The notes beneath the pieces are model-generated. The model was not told where the DNA came from. It was given only the letters and a program-made list of their open reading frames with translations, and searched no databases. Positions 1 to 9,354 of a DNA stretch of 10,217 nt are shown here, in pieces. This DNA comes from Opitutia bacterium. Lineage in GTDB: Bacteria > Verrucomicrobiota > Verrucomicrobiia > Opitutales > Coraliomargaritaceae. Positions within the stretch are counted from its first letter, which is position 1; every line of letters starts with the position of its first letter. Both the position numbers and the translations under genes were made by a program. Location: positions 3,601 to 13,817 of the forward strand of contig DOCS01000064.1 in the NCBI GenBank assembly GCA_003503355.1, written 5' to 3'.

Positions 1-2942
<2,942 letters not shown>

Positions 2943-3058
2943 ATCTGTATTCAAATTAAAGGTGTGGTCTGTCGGTTACGCGCGAACCGGAGACTCGATT
3001 TCTGCTTTTTACTAGAAGTCAAAAAGAACCAGCAAAGTAGTAATTGAGTCGAGGCTGT

Positions 3059-3075
3059 CTATGAGAAAATCATAG
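3059..3075. repeat. Small perfect inverted repeat in gltB leader
   Basis: CTATGA and TCATAG (6 bases each) flank a 5-base gaaaa spacer. It sits 117 bases upstream of the gltB start codon. It could be a small hairpin or a dyad binding site for a regulator. No T-tract follows on either strand that would make it a good terminator. Function unknown. Confidence 0.4.
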
Positions 3076-3077
3076 TT

Positions 3078-3106
3078 AGGCAGCTGGGTTCGAGCAAATG
3101 CTGCCT
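3078..3106. repeat. 7-base inverted repeat (AGGCAGC/GCTGCCT) in the grx-gltB gap
   Basis: AGGCAGC (3078-3084) pairs perfectly with GCTGCCT (3100-3106) across a 15-base loop. It lies directly beside the smaller dyad at 3059-3075 and 17 bases from the larger hairpin at 3124-3155. Together they form a row of potential hairpins between the glutaredoxin gene and gltB. Without a T-tract it is not an obvious terminator; a leader or operator role is possible but unproven. Confidence 0.35.
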
Positions 3107-3123
3107 TGAGTTAGCATTTAAGA

Positions 3124-3155
3124 GGCCAAACGCTTCGGGTGAACCGGGTTTGGCC
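3124..3155 (-). terminator. Possible intrinsic terminator of the accB-to-glutaredoxin operon
   Basis: GGCCAAAC (3124-3131) and GTTTGGCC (3148-3155) form a perfect 8-base-pair stem, with extra pairing possible inside the loop (GGT with ACC). Read on the minus strand the stem is followed by TCTTAAAT, a poor but T-containing tail. It begins 47 bases past the glutaredoxin stop codon, a fitting place to end that transcript before gltB. On the plus strand the tail is purine-rich, so termination in that direction is unlikely. Confidence 0.45.
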
Positions 3156-3202
3156 AAGAGGGGAGGGCTGAAGTGACGGATCAGCCGCTTCGAGTGCTTC
3201 GA

Positions 3203-3538
3203 TTAGAAGAAGCGGATGGTTTTTGAGCGCATTGCCTCGTGCTCCTCGTCGGTGCAGGCTGCATTCGTAGGTGCCTCTGCTGCAGTTTCGTTGGATGTGA
3301 CCAGGGCGTTGCTCAGCATGTAGCTTTCGACTTCATCGCCGCTGACATCAGCCAGCATCGCACCGTCAATTTCAACGCAAGGGGACAGTGGTTGGCCCGA
3401 TTTTTCGACCATTTCCGCGTATTGGTCGGCATTGTTAATAATATCACGATCCTCAAATTCGAGATCGTATTTTTTCATGATCGCGCGGACGCCCATGCTC
3501 CAGCCGCAGGTCGGTTTCAAATATGCGATAATTTTCAT
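3203..3538 (-). CDS. Glutaredoxin-like protein with single-cysteine CGWS active site
   Basis: A 111-residue thioredoxin-fold protein of the glutaredoxin type. The first strand MKIIAYLKPT leads to the active-site CGWS (11-14), where the second cysteine of a dithiol glutaredoxin is replaced by serine, as in monothiol glutaredoxins (usual form CGFS). LSPCVEIDG (51-59) carries the probable cis-proline (Pro53), and LADVSGDEV (62-70) fits the glutathione-contact GG/GD region. A tail of about 35 residues follows the domain, with one cysteine at 95 in NAACTDEEH. Monothiol glutaredoxins bind or deliver Fe-S clusters or act in glutathione-dependent redox; which applies here is not shown. It is the last gene of the minus-strand run that begins with accB, 73 bases after the lipoprotein gene, and gltB (an Fe-S enzyme) follows 260 bases on. 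Start ATG at 3538 is well supported by an adjacent AAGGAGG. Confidence 0.85.
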   Translation of the reverse strand: MKIIAYLKPTCGWSMGVRAIMKKYDLEFEDRDIINNADQYAEMVEKSGQPLSPCVEIDGAMLADVSGDEVESYMLSNALVTSNETAAEAPTNAACTDEEHEAMRSKTIRFF

Positions 3539-3541
3539 AGT

Positions 3542-3547
3542 CCTCCT
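3542..3547 (-). promoter_or_regulatory. Strong Shine-Dalgarno site of the glutaredoxin gene
   Basis: Read on the minus strand the sequence is AAGGAGGACTATG, a consensus AGGAGG three bases before the ATG at 3538. It fixes the start codon. It stands out because most other genes in this window have weak or no recognisable Shine-Dalgarno sequence, so this gene may be translated more strongly than its operon neighbours. Confidence 0.75.
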
Positions 3548-3611
3548 TATTGTTGCGAAATGCTCAGGATGTCAACTCAGGTAATCGCTACGGCCGATGA
3601 ATCGGTTTTGG

Positions 3612-4085
3612 CTAATAATGCAAAGTAGCGATGGGCTTTGCGCATATAATTCGCCAAGTGCCAGAAGGGCTTTTGCCGATGGTGAAGAGGCTGGTGAACT
3701 GGTCCTTGCCCGCATAGACGACACGCATTCGATAGCGAGGCGGAAGGCTTGGCCCGTAGGCGGTGCCATTGTGGGTGAACTCGATTGTTTCTTCACTGGC
3801 TCCGGACAATGGCTCAAATTGGATGCGTTCGATCTGTAAGCCCAGTTCGTAGCTCAGAGCGCCCTTGAGTCGTGCGATGCTGTTGTCGTCGCTGCCTTCT
3901 AGGTAGTAGAGCGCTAGCATCGGTTCGATACTAGCGGCTTGATTGGCGGCTTTAAATTGGGCTGAGAGCGGCTGCAGTTTAGCGTTCAGTCCGTCCGTCG
4001 GTCGGCAGCTGGCAATGAGTGCGATTGCGCTGAGTAGTACGGCGCCGAGCCATCTCTTGTGGCTTTTTGGTGCGCGCTTTTCCAT
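3612..4085 (-). CDS. Small predicted lipoprotein of unknown function
   Basis: I do not recognise the family. From the ATG at 4085 the protein has 157 residues. The N-terminus has basic residues (MEKRAPKSHKRW), a hydrophobic stretch at 13-25 (LGAVLLSAIALIA) and a lipobox ending in IASC, so Cys27 is a probable lipidation site and the mature protein would be anchored in a membrane facing the periplasm. The rest is soluble-looking: a helical segment (about 33-85) followed by a beta-rich half that ends close to the C-terminus (RYRMRVVYAGKDQFTSLFTI, GTWRIICAKP). The frame stays open upstream to 4262, but that part overlaps the preceding gene by about 100 bases, is proline/lysine/glutamine-rich and would bury the signal peptide, so I chose the internal ATG. 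Ribosome-binding site weak. Gaps of 73 bases lie on both sides. It may be a cell-envelope partner of the upstream Asp23/AmaP-like pair, but only by position. Confidence 0.75.
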   Translation of the reverse strand: MEKRAPKSHKRWLGAVLLSAIALIASCRPTDGLNAKLQPLSAQFKAANQAASIEPMLALYYLEGSDDNSIARLKGALSYELGLQIERIQFEPLSGASEETIEFTHNGTAYGPSLPPRYRMRVVYAGKDQFTSLFTIGKSPSGTWRIICAKPIATLHY

Positions 4086-4158
4086 CAGTCCAATCTGAAA
4101 CGCCACTCGTGCTGGTCCCGAGTGTGGGTCTAAGTGCTTTGGTTGGGCGATATGCGCA

Positions 4159-4674
4159 CTACTCGGACTTTTGCTCGGGCTGAGTCGCTTCGGCTGCAGT
4201 GGTCGCTGCTTGCGCTGCCTCTGCGGGCGCTTCGGCTGGGGTGCGAAGCTCCATCTTGCCACTCTTGAGACCCGTTGCGATTATGTTGATCTTACCGAGA
4301 TTCTCGATTCCGAGGCTCTCGGCGAGTTCTTGTCGCAGGTGGGTCTGTAGGGCTTGCTCGATGTCTCGAAGTCGACCGCCACTAGTCAGTTTGAGGCAAA
4401 CATTAAAATGTGTGTGTCGGCCTTTGACCTTTATTTTAACGCTTGGCTTTGAGACGTGGTTCAGCTGTTCGCACGAGGTGCGGACTAATTCGACGATTGC
4501 CGAGCGGCTCACCATCACGCGTCCATTTTCCGTGCTGTAGGCGACTACATTCTTAGGCTGACGCCTCTTCAGTAGAATCAGCAGCAGGGTGAGTACCAAT
4601 GCGCCTCCTCCAGTGTAGAGGTAGGCGGGTTCGGATAGGTACTGAAGTGTCTCGGTTATTTCGGTCCAATTCAT
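4159..4674 (-). CDS. Single-pass membrane protein, AmaP-like (probable Asp23 anchor)
   Basis: A 171-residue protein with a short polar N-terminus, one clear transmembrane helix (about 19-36, YTGGGALVLTLLLILLKRR), then a basic stop-transfer KRRQPK that predicts a cytoplasmic C-terminal domain. That domain (about 50-135) has the beta-alpha pattern of the Asp23/Gls24 fold: VSRSAIVELVRTSCEQL, a strand VKIKVKGRHTHFNVCLKL, then a helix DIEQALQTHLRQELAESLGI and a strand KINIIATGL. The last 27 residues or so are an alanine/glutamate-rich, probably disordered tail. In Staphylococcus AmaP is the one that tethers Asp23 to the membrane. Here the gene lies 49 bases after an Asp23-family gene, which makes the same partnership likely. 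Similarity is by pattern, not by search; another DUF with the same layout cannot be excluded. The ATG at 4674 has no clear Shine-Dalgarno site. Confidence 0.75.
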   Translation of the reverse strand: MNWTEITETLQYLSEPAYLYTGGGALVLTLLLILLKRRQPKNVVAYSTENGRVMVSRSAIVELVRTSCEQLNHVSKPSVKIKVKGRHTHFNVCLKLTSGGRLRDIEQALQTHLRQELAESLGIENLGKINIIATGLKSGKMELRTPAEAPAEAAQAATTAAEATQPEQKSE

Positions 4675-4723
4675 GAGGAGCTATTTCTGTTATGCATGTT
4701 CAGAAAAGGAACCAGTTTGGCGA

Positions 4724-5170
4724 CTAGTCGACGTGCGCTTGGCCGTCCCATTCGTCGTTTTGCTCTTTCTCTTCTTCTGTGGTGCGTACGCCATCGATGA
4801 TGACATTGACACGAGCAACGCTCTTGCTAGTCATTTTTTCGATTTGCTCAGCGATGCGCTGTTGGATTTCTGCGCCGACTGTGGCAAGTTCAACGCCGAA
4901 GCGTAGGATCACGCGAATTTCAATTTTGTAATCGCCGACTTCATCTTCTTCGACACGAACGCCGCGCTCGTCGCCTTTTTTTGAGAAGATTTCAGCGATG
5001 CCATCGACGAACCCACCTCCAACGGCGGCGACACCCAAGACTTCTAGAGCCGCTAGGCGGACGATGCTGGCGACAACACTGTGGTTGATGCGAATTTCAC
5101 CGAGAGTGTTGGAGTTCTCGGAAACTGTAGGAATTGTGGATTCCTGATTGTTTTCAGGTTCGTTGCTCAT
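4724..5170 (-). CDS. Asp23/Gls24 family protein (YqhY-like)
   Basis: A 148-residue cytoplasmic protein of the Asp23/Gls24 (alkaline shock / envelope stress) family. After a polar N-terminus of about 23 residues, the family domain runs from about 24 to 131: [22 protein letters not shown] with [10 protein letters not shown], then [24 protein letters not shown], a helix [21 protein letters not shown] and the closing strand [12 protein letters not shown] short acidic tail ([13 protein letters not shown]) ends the protein. The gene starts 22 bases after the accC stop and has no evident Shine-Dalgarno site. In Bacillus subtilis the homologous yqhY follows accB-accC and has been linked genetically to acetyl-CoA carboxylase activity; the matching order here supports a YqhY-like role in lipid synthesis or envelope homeostasis. 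The AmaP-like membrane protein encoded next is its probable anchor. A 10-base palindrome (CGACTAGTCG, 4721-4730) spans its stop codon. Confidence 0.9.
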   Translation of the reverse strand: MSNEPENNQESTIPTVSENSNTLGEIRINHSVVASIVRLAALEVLGVAAVGGGFVDGIAEIFSKKGDERGVRVEEDEVGDYKIEIRVILRFGVELATVGAEIQQRIAEQIEKMTSKSVARVNVIIDGVRTTEEEKEQNDEWDGQAHVD

Positions 5171-5192
5171 TTTAGATACGTGTACTGATGAT

Positions 5193-6557
5193 TTAAGTGT
5201 AAAGGTCCTTCGGGACTCGCTCGACGAATTCCTCGATGAATTTCGTCGTGGCTTTGCCTTCTCGGAAGATTGGATCGCGGATGATCGCTCGAGAGAATGG
5301 TATATTTGTTTTAATGCCTCGGATTAGATACTCGCCCAAGGCGCGATCCATGCGGTCGAGGGCGAGTTCACGCGTTCGACCGAAGGTCATGACCTTGGCA
5401 ATCATACTGTCGTAGTACGGAGGGATCGAGTAGCCACTGTAACAGTGCGAATCGATACGCACGCCATGGCCGCCGGGGGAGTAGTACAGGCCAATTTCGC
5501 CTGGGCAGGGAGCAAAGTTGCGGCTCGGGGCTTCGGCGCACACGCGGCACTCAATGCAGTGCTTGGTGATTTTAATGTCCTTCTGCTCGTAGCTGAGCTT
5601 CTGGCCGCCTGCGATTAGGAGTTGCTCTTTGACCAGGTCGACGCCGGTGACCTCTTCAGTGACGCCGTGTTCGACCTGAATGCGGGTATTCATCTCGATG
5701 AAGAAATACTCACCTTTGCTATCCACTAAGAACTCGACGGTGCCGGCTCCCTCGTAGTTGACGGATTTCGCCAGTTTGACCGCATCGCGGCCCATTTTCT
5801 TGCGAATGTCGTCGGAGATGAAAGGAGAGGGCGCCTCTTCGATGACCTTTTGGTGTCGGCGTTGAACTGAGCAATCGCGTTCCCCAAGGTGGATGACGTT
5901 GCCGTGCTGGTCGCCGAGGAGTTGGATCTCGATGTGCCGGGGTGCCTCTAGGAAGCGTTCCAGGTACACTGAACCGTTGCCGAATGCTTTTTCGGCTTCA
6001 TTGCGAGCATTGTTATACTCTTTGGAGAAAGCGACCGCATTGTTTGCGGTGCGCATGCCCTTGCCGCCGCCGCCAGCGACCGCCTTGATGATCACTGGGA
6101 AGCCGATTTGTTTGGCGACTTTAAGTGCAGTTGCCTCGTCGTCGACGGTGCCATCGCTGCCGGGAATGACGGGGACTTTGGCTTTGACGGCCATGTCGCG
6201 GGCCTTTGCCTTGTCGCCAAAGTTAATAATCGCCTCCGAGCCGGGGCCGATGAACTTGATGTTGCATTCCGCGCATTGCTCGGCGAAGTCGGCATTTTCC
6301 GCGAGGAAGCCGTAGCCAGGGTGAATCCCGTCGACATCGGCAATTTCAGCGGCTGCAATAATGCGGTCGCCTTTTAGGTAACTTTGATTACCAGCCGCCG
6401 GGCCGATGCAGATCGCTTCATCGGCGAGCTGAACGTGAAGTGATTGCTCGTCGGCTTCGGAATAGACGGCGAGCGTCTTGATTCCGAGTTCGTTACAAGC
6501 GCGGACGATGCGAAGTGCGATTTCGCCTCGATTTGCGATGAGGACCTTTTTAAGCAT
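5193..6557 (-). CDS. accC: Biotin carboxylase subunit of acetyl-CoA carboxylase
   Basis: ATP-dependent carboxylation of biotin on the carrier protein AccB, the first half-reaction of malonyl-CoA synthesis. Full length at 454 residues (family about 450). Order of motifs: the N-terminal domain with [14 protein letters not shown] (4-17) and [11 protein letters not shown] (78-88), then ATP-grasp with GGGGKGM (162-168), [18 protein letters not shown] (226-243), and [10 protein letters not shown] (288-297). E288, N290 and R292 match the Escherichia coli catalytic and metal-binding positions, and R338 (ECRV) is also present. Unusual: the residue after QVEH is glycine (G298) where most members have proline (QVEHPVTE). 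The segment [20 protein letters not shown] is cysteine-rich compared with E. coli. The gene starts 5 bases after accB ends and has no own Shine-Dalgarno site, suggesting translational coupling. The carboxyltransferase genes accA/accD are not in this window. Confidence 0.97.
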   Translation of the reverse strand: MLKKVLIANRGEIALRIVRACNELGIKTLAVYSEADEQSLHVQLADEAICIGPAAGNQSYLKGDRIIAAAEIADVDGIHPGYGFLAENADFAEQCAECNIKFIGPGSEAIINFGDKAKARDMAVKAKVPVIPGSDGTVDDEATALKVAKQIGFPVIIKAVAGGGGKGMRTANNAVAFSKEYNNARNEAEKAFGNGSVYLERFLEAPRHIEIQLLGDQHGNVIHLGERDCSVQRRHQKVIEEAPSPFISDDIRKKMGRDAVKLAKSVNYEGAGTVEFLVDSKGEYFFIEMNTRIQVEHGVTEEVTGVDLVKEQLLIAGGQKLSYEQKDIKITKHCIECRVCAEAPSRNFAPCPGEIGLYYSPGGHGVRIDSHCYSGYSIPPYYDSMIAKVMTFGRTRELALDRMDRALGEYLIRGIKTNIPFSRAIIRDPIFREGKATTKFIEEFVERVPKDLYT

Positions 6558-6562
6558 TCGTA

Positions 6563-7024
6563 TTAAGCCGTTTTAACTTTGAAAAGCGGTTGGCCGTATT
6601 CAACAGCATCACCGTCTTCGACAAGGATTTCGGTCACCGTGCCGCTGATTTCGGCCTGGATTTCATTCATGACCTTCATCGCTTCGATGATGCAGACGAT
6701 GGTGTCGCTGCCAATCTTGCCGCCGACTTTCACAAACGCTGGAGACTCTGGGGAGGCTGAGCTGTAGAATGTGCCGACCATTGGGGACTTAACCACCGAA
6801 ATGCCAACTTCTTCGACTGGAGCGGCAGGGGCGAGGGCAGCTGCGCTGGGTGCTGCTGCCGGTGCGGCGGCCATGGGGGCCGCGTACGGTGCTGCTTGGA
6901 TGATTTGAGTTTCGCCGGTCTGGCGGCTGAGGCGCAATTTGAAGCCCTCCTCTTCGAGTTCAAATTCGGAAAGTTCCGAGCGTTTCATCAGATCAACTAC
7001 CTGCTTGATTAATTTAATGTCCAA
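6563..7024 (-). CDS. accB: Biotin carboxyl carrier protein of acetyl-CoA carboxylase (TTG start)
   Basis: Carries biotin between the carboxylase (AccC) and carboxyltransferase subunits. It has 153 residues. The N-terminal region [26 protein letters not shown] is the usual AccB head, followed by a flexible Ala/Pro-rich linker (about 44-70). The biotinyl domain (about 75-152) contains [21 protein letters not shown], corresponding to the thumb region of bacterial BCCPs, and EAMKVMNEI with Lys117 as the biotinylation site. The start codon is TTG at 7024: no ATG or GTG lies between it and an in-frame TAA a few codons upstream, and AAGGA sits seven bases before it. First gene of the minus-strand operon; accC follows after 5 bases. 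The TTG start may hold expression down. Confidence 0.95.
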   Translation of the reverse strand: MDIKLIKQVVDLMKRSELSEFELEEEGFKLRLSRQTGETQIIQAAPYAAPMAAAPAAAPSAAALAPAAPVEEVGISVVKSPMVGTFYSSASPESPAFVKVGGKIGSDTIVCIIEAMKVMNEIQAEISGTVTEILVEDGDAVEYGQPLFKVKTA

Positions 7025-7225
7025 GGTGGGTTCCTTTCTTGAGGCTTTGTTTTATTGAGGGTTCATATTAGCCGCACGTGGAAAATAATCCGCTTGCGAC
7101 CAATTTGTAGAATACATAAGCGAAGCTTTTGCTTGGGTGCAATGCCTTTGTTTGGATTTTGAGTCGGTCGAGTCGGGATAAAGATTGGGCTTTTACTCTT
7201 CTTTGCCCGTGCTCATGCTCGTCGT
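7025..7225. promoter_or_regulatory. Divergent intergenic control region between accB and the KAS III cluster
   Basis: All transcription of the accB run (minus) and the KAS III cluster (plus) must start in or near these 201 bases. Visible details: AAGGA at 7032-7036, the ribosome-binding site for accB; TAATAT on the minus strand (7070-7065), a fair -10 hexamer about 40 bases before the TTG start but with no good -35; a CACGTG palindrome at 7075-7080 just beside it; and a direct repeat GAGTCGG at 7161-7167 and 7170-7176 (9-base period) that could be an operator or part of the plus-strand promoter. No convincing plus-strand -35/-10 pair and no Shine-Dalgarno site before the ATG at 7226 were found. 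Promoter consensus for this organism is unknown, so individual elements are weakly supported. Confidence 0.45.
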
Positions 7226-8308
7226 ATGGCGAAAAGCACTTTCAATCGGATTCAAATTGGCGGGGTCGTGACCTGTGTTCCACCACTGGAAAAATGTATC
7301 GACGATGAGGTGGAGCTATTTGGAGGCAATCTGAAGCAAATTGCGCGGCTGAAGAAGACAATCGGCTTAGATCGGAGGCGGGTGGTGGAAGCTGGCACGA
7401 CCGCGGCCGATTTGTGTTATGCGGCAGCTCAGCGCCTGATGGTCGCCCGAGCGCTGGGTCCTGAGGAGATCGACGCAGTTATTTGTGTGACGCAAACGCC
7501 GGACTATTCGCAACCATGTAATGCGGCAGTGCTGCACGGACGGTTGGGCTTGCCCAAAACCTGCGCCGCCCTAGATGTGAATTTGGGGTGCTCGGGCTAT
7601 GTGTATGGACTCTGGTTGGCGCATATGATGGTCAGTGCTGGAGGTTGTGAGCGCGTGTTGTTGCTCGCGGGCGATACGATCAGCCAGGTGGTGCATCCAA
7701 AAGATCGTTCGGTCGCGCCGTTATTTGGCGATGGCGGCAGTGCGACTGTGGTCGAGCGAAGTGAGTGCGAAAGCAGTGCGTGGTTTAGTCTCGAAACAGA
7801 TGGCAAGGGGTTTGACAAACTGATCGTGCCCGCTGGTGGTGCTCGCTGCCAGAGTTCGGCGCAAACGCGTGCAGCCGTGATGGATGAGGCGGGCAATGTG
7901 CGCAGCCCCGAAAACCTTTTTATGGACGGTGCGGAGGTCTTTAATTTCTCGATTGTTGAAGAACCCAAGGCGGTTCGGGATTTAGCGAAGTATGCCGGGC
8001 TGGAGCTCGATGCAGTGGATTACTTTGTCTTCCATCAGGCAAATCGGTATATTTTGAGCAACATTGCTAAGCGATTAAAGCTGGACCCAGCCAAAGTGCC
8101 GATGCGGACGGTGGAGCGCTATGGCAATCAAAGCTCGGCCTCGATCCCGACCGCGCTCTGTTCCGAGTTGCAGGCGGTTCTCACCGAGGGCGACTCCCAT
8201 CGGGTATTGTTGTCTGGTTTTGGGGTCGGGCTTTCTTGGGCCAGTGTGATTCTCAATCTGGGCGCGCTGCCTGTCTGTGAAATGATTGAATACGCGACCT
8301 GCGAATAG
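7226..8308 (+). CDS. KAS III (FabH-like) 3-oxoacyl-ACP synthase, probable specialised paralogue
   Basis: Condenses an acyl-CoA starter with malonyl-ACP to give a 3-oxoacyl-ACP. The thiolase-fold triad is complete: Cys122 in [14 protein letters not shown], His270 in [11 protein letters not shown], and Asn301 in [25 protein letters not shown] (167-176) and GFGVGLSW (331-338) are further family motifs. At 360 residues it is longer than housekeeping FabH (about 320), with extra sequence around 190-230 ([10 protein letters not shown] and onward) and a C-terminal tail. The [22 protein letters not shown] segment is of the kind found in KAS III proteins of polysaccharide loci rather than in primary FabH. 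Fifty bases downstream is a separate carrier protein gene, then a reductase and an acyltransferase, so its product is probably a short chain for transfer, not bulk fatty acid. It could still be the only FabH of the cell, which this window cannot exclude. Confidence 0.88.
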   Translation: MAKSTFNRIQIGGVVTCVPPLEKCIDDEVELFGGNLKQIARLKKTIGLDRRRVVEAGTTAADLCYAAAQRLMVARALGPEEIDAVICVTQTPDYSQPCNAAVLHGRLGLPKTCAALDVNLGCSGYVYGLWLAHMMVSAGGCERVLLLAGDTISQVVHPKDRSVAPLFGDGGSATVVERSECESSAWFSLETDGKGFDKLIVPAGGARCQSSAQTRAAVMDEAGNVRSPENLFMDGAEVFNFSIVEEPKAVRDLAKYAGLELDAVDYFVFHQANRYILSNIAKRLKLDPAKVPMRTVERYGNQSSASIPTALCSELQAVLTEGDSHRVLLSGFGVGLSWASVILNLGALPVCEMIEYATCE

Positions 8309-8358
8309 GGATTTGTTAGCTGGCGCTTGGGGCAGTATGCGTCTTTAAGGTTTACCAC

Positions 8359-8595
8359 ATGAGTTTAGAAAAATTTATCGAAGATTTCGAGGACGCGGTC
8401 GAGGATGTCGAGCCTGGTTCATTGAATGCAGGCACCGTGTATCAGAAAATAGCGGTCTGGGACTCGCTTGCTGTTTTGACTGTCATTGCGATGCTTGATG
8501 CGGAGTATGATGTTCGCTTGAAAGCAGATACGTTGAAAAATTGTGGGACATTGGGGGCATTGTTTGCTTTAGTGGATTCTCTGCCTGAGTCATGA
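8359..8595 (+). CDS. Acyl carrier protein, dedicated to the cluster
   Basis: A 78-residue acidic four-helix-type carrier protein. The phosphopantetheine attachment site is Ser36 in VWDSLAVLTVIAM, the DSL motif at the start of helix II. Helix I is MSLEKFIEDFEDAVED, and the third part is KADTLKNCGTLGALFALVDSL. The WDSLA form and overall low resemblance to FabD/FabF-linked AcpP suggest a carrier of the type found in sugar-modification loci, dedicated to the neighbouring KAS III. It needs a phosphopantetheinyl transferase from elsewhere. A weak TAAGG lies eight bases before the ATG. Its stop overlaps the start of the next gene (ATGA), so the two are probably translationally coupled. Confidence 0.9.
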   Translation: MSLEKFIEDFEDAVEDVEPGSLNAGTVYQKIAVWDSLAVLTVIAMLDAEYDVRLKADTLKNCGTLGALFALVDSLPES

Positions 8596-9329
8596 ATGGC
8601 GCGGGTAAATTTCAGGATCAGCAACTTTTGGTTGTCGGCGCGACGGGCGGTCTGGGTTCTGCGATTGCTCGTTCTCTAAAGAGTGAGGGGGCTGGCCTAA
8701 TTCTGTCGGGGCGAAACGAGGAAAAGCTGAGTGCATGTGCGCAAGAGCTGGGGGCGGTGTCACTTTCGGTTGATCTCAGTAGCTCGGCGGGGCGTGTGCA
8801 GCTTGCGGAAGCAGTCGGGGAGTTGGATGGCGTTGTGTTTGCCGCAGGCTTGGCACCCGTGGCGCCGGTTCGTTATTTAAAAGATGAAGACCTCGCGGCC
8901 TGTTTGAATGTCAATACCATGGCACCACTGCTGTTGGTGCGTGATTTGCTTAAAAAGAAGAAGCTGAAGGTCGGTTCTTCGATCGTTTGGGTTTCCTCAG
9001 TCGCTTCGAGTCGAGGGGCGGCGGGGTATGCAGCCTACGCGGCAAGCAAGGCTGCCTTGGAAGCGGCGGCTCGTTGTTTGGCGCTTGAACTGGCGCCCAA
9101 AGGAATGCGCGTCAACTGTATTGCCCCGGGTATGATTGAGACAGAGATGGCGGATGCGGCGGCGGAGCGCATTTCAAGCGATGCGTTGGAGGCGCACCTG
9201 AAAGCGTATCCACTCGGGGCCGGTCGGCCGGCCGATGTCGCTGCGGCGGCATCTTTTTTACTTTCTAGCGAGTCTCGTTGGATCACCGGGACGAGCTTGC
9301 CGGTCGATGGGGGCTTCTCGATTAAATAG
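8592..9329 (+). CDS. Short-chain dehydrogenase/reductase, FabG-like 3-oxoacyl-ACP reductase
   Basis: Classical SDR of 245 residues with a Rossmann fold. The nucleotide-binding motif is GATGGLG (16-22), then an AAG (84-86) in place of the usual NAG, Asn108 in LNVNTM, catalytic Ser136 in WVSSVASS and Tyr149/Lys153 in YAASK. The end (PGMIETEMA, then WITGTSLPVDGGFSIK) is typical of FabG-type enzymes. GR at 40-41 after the second strand suggests NADPH preference. The probable reaction is reduction of the 3-oxoacyl chain on the carrier protein to 3-hydroxyacyl. It overlaps the carrier protein gene by four bases (ATGA), which ties the two functionally. SDR substrates are hard to predict, so a sugar or other oxo-substrate is an alternative. 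Confidence 0.9.
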   Translation: MNGAGKFQDQQLLVVGATGGLGSAIARSLKSEGAGLILSGRNEEKLSACAQELGAVSLSVDLSSSAGRVQLAEAVGELDGVVFAAGLAPVAPVRYLKDEDLAACLNVNTMAPLLLVRDLLKKKKLKVGSSIVWVSSVASSRGAAGYAAYAASKAALEAAARCLALELAPKGMRVNCIAPGMIETEMADAAAERISSDALEAHLKAYPLGAGRPADVAAAASFLLSSESRWITGTSLPVDGGFSIK

Positions 9330-9354
9330 GCCGTTTTCTTTGGTCTGAGCTAAT

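Noticed and set aside
3570..3575. TTGACA on the minus strand as a -35 box for a separate glutaredoxin promoter
   Set aside because: The -10 position 17-18 bases on is only CAATAA or AATAAG, and transcription would start beside the ATG, leaving out the strong Shine-Dalgarno site.
4086..4262. N-terminal extension of the lipoprotein frame up to 4262
   Set aside because: It overlaps the end of the AmaP-like gene, is low-complexity, and would place the lipoprotein signal peptide inside the protein. The ATG at 4085 gives a proper signal peptide with Cys27.
5893..6377. Plus-strand frames opposite accC
   Set aside because: accC is full length and conserved on the minus strand; these are shadows rich in Ser/Ala/Pro.
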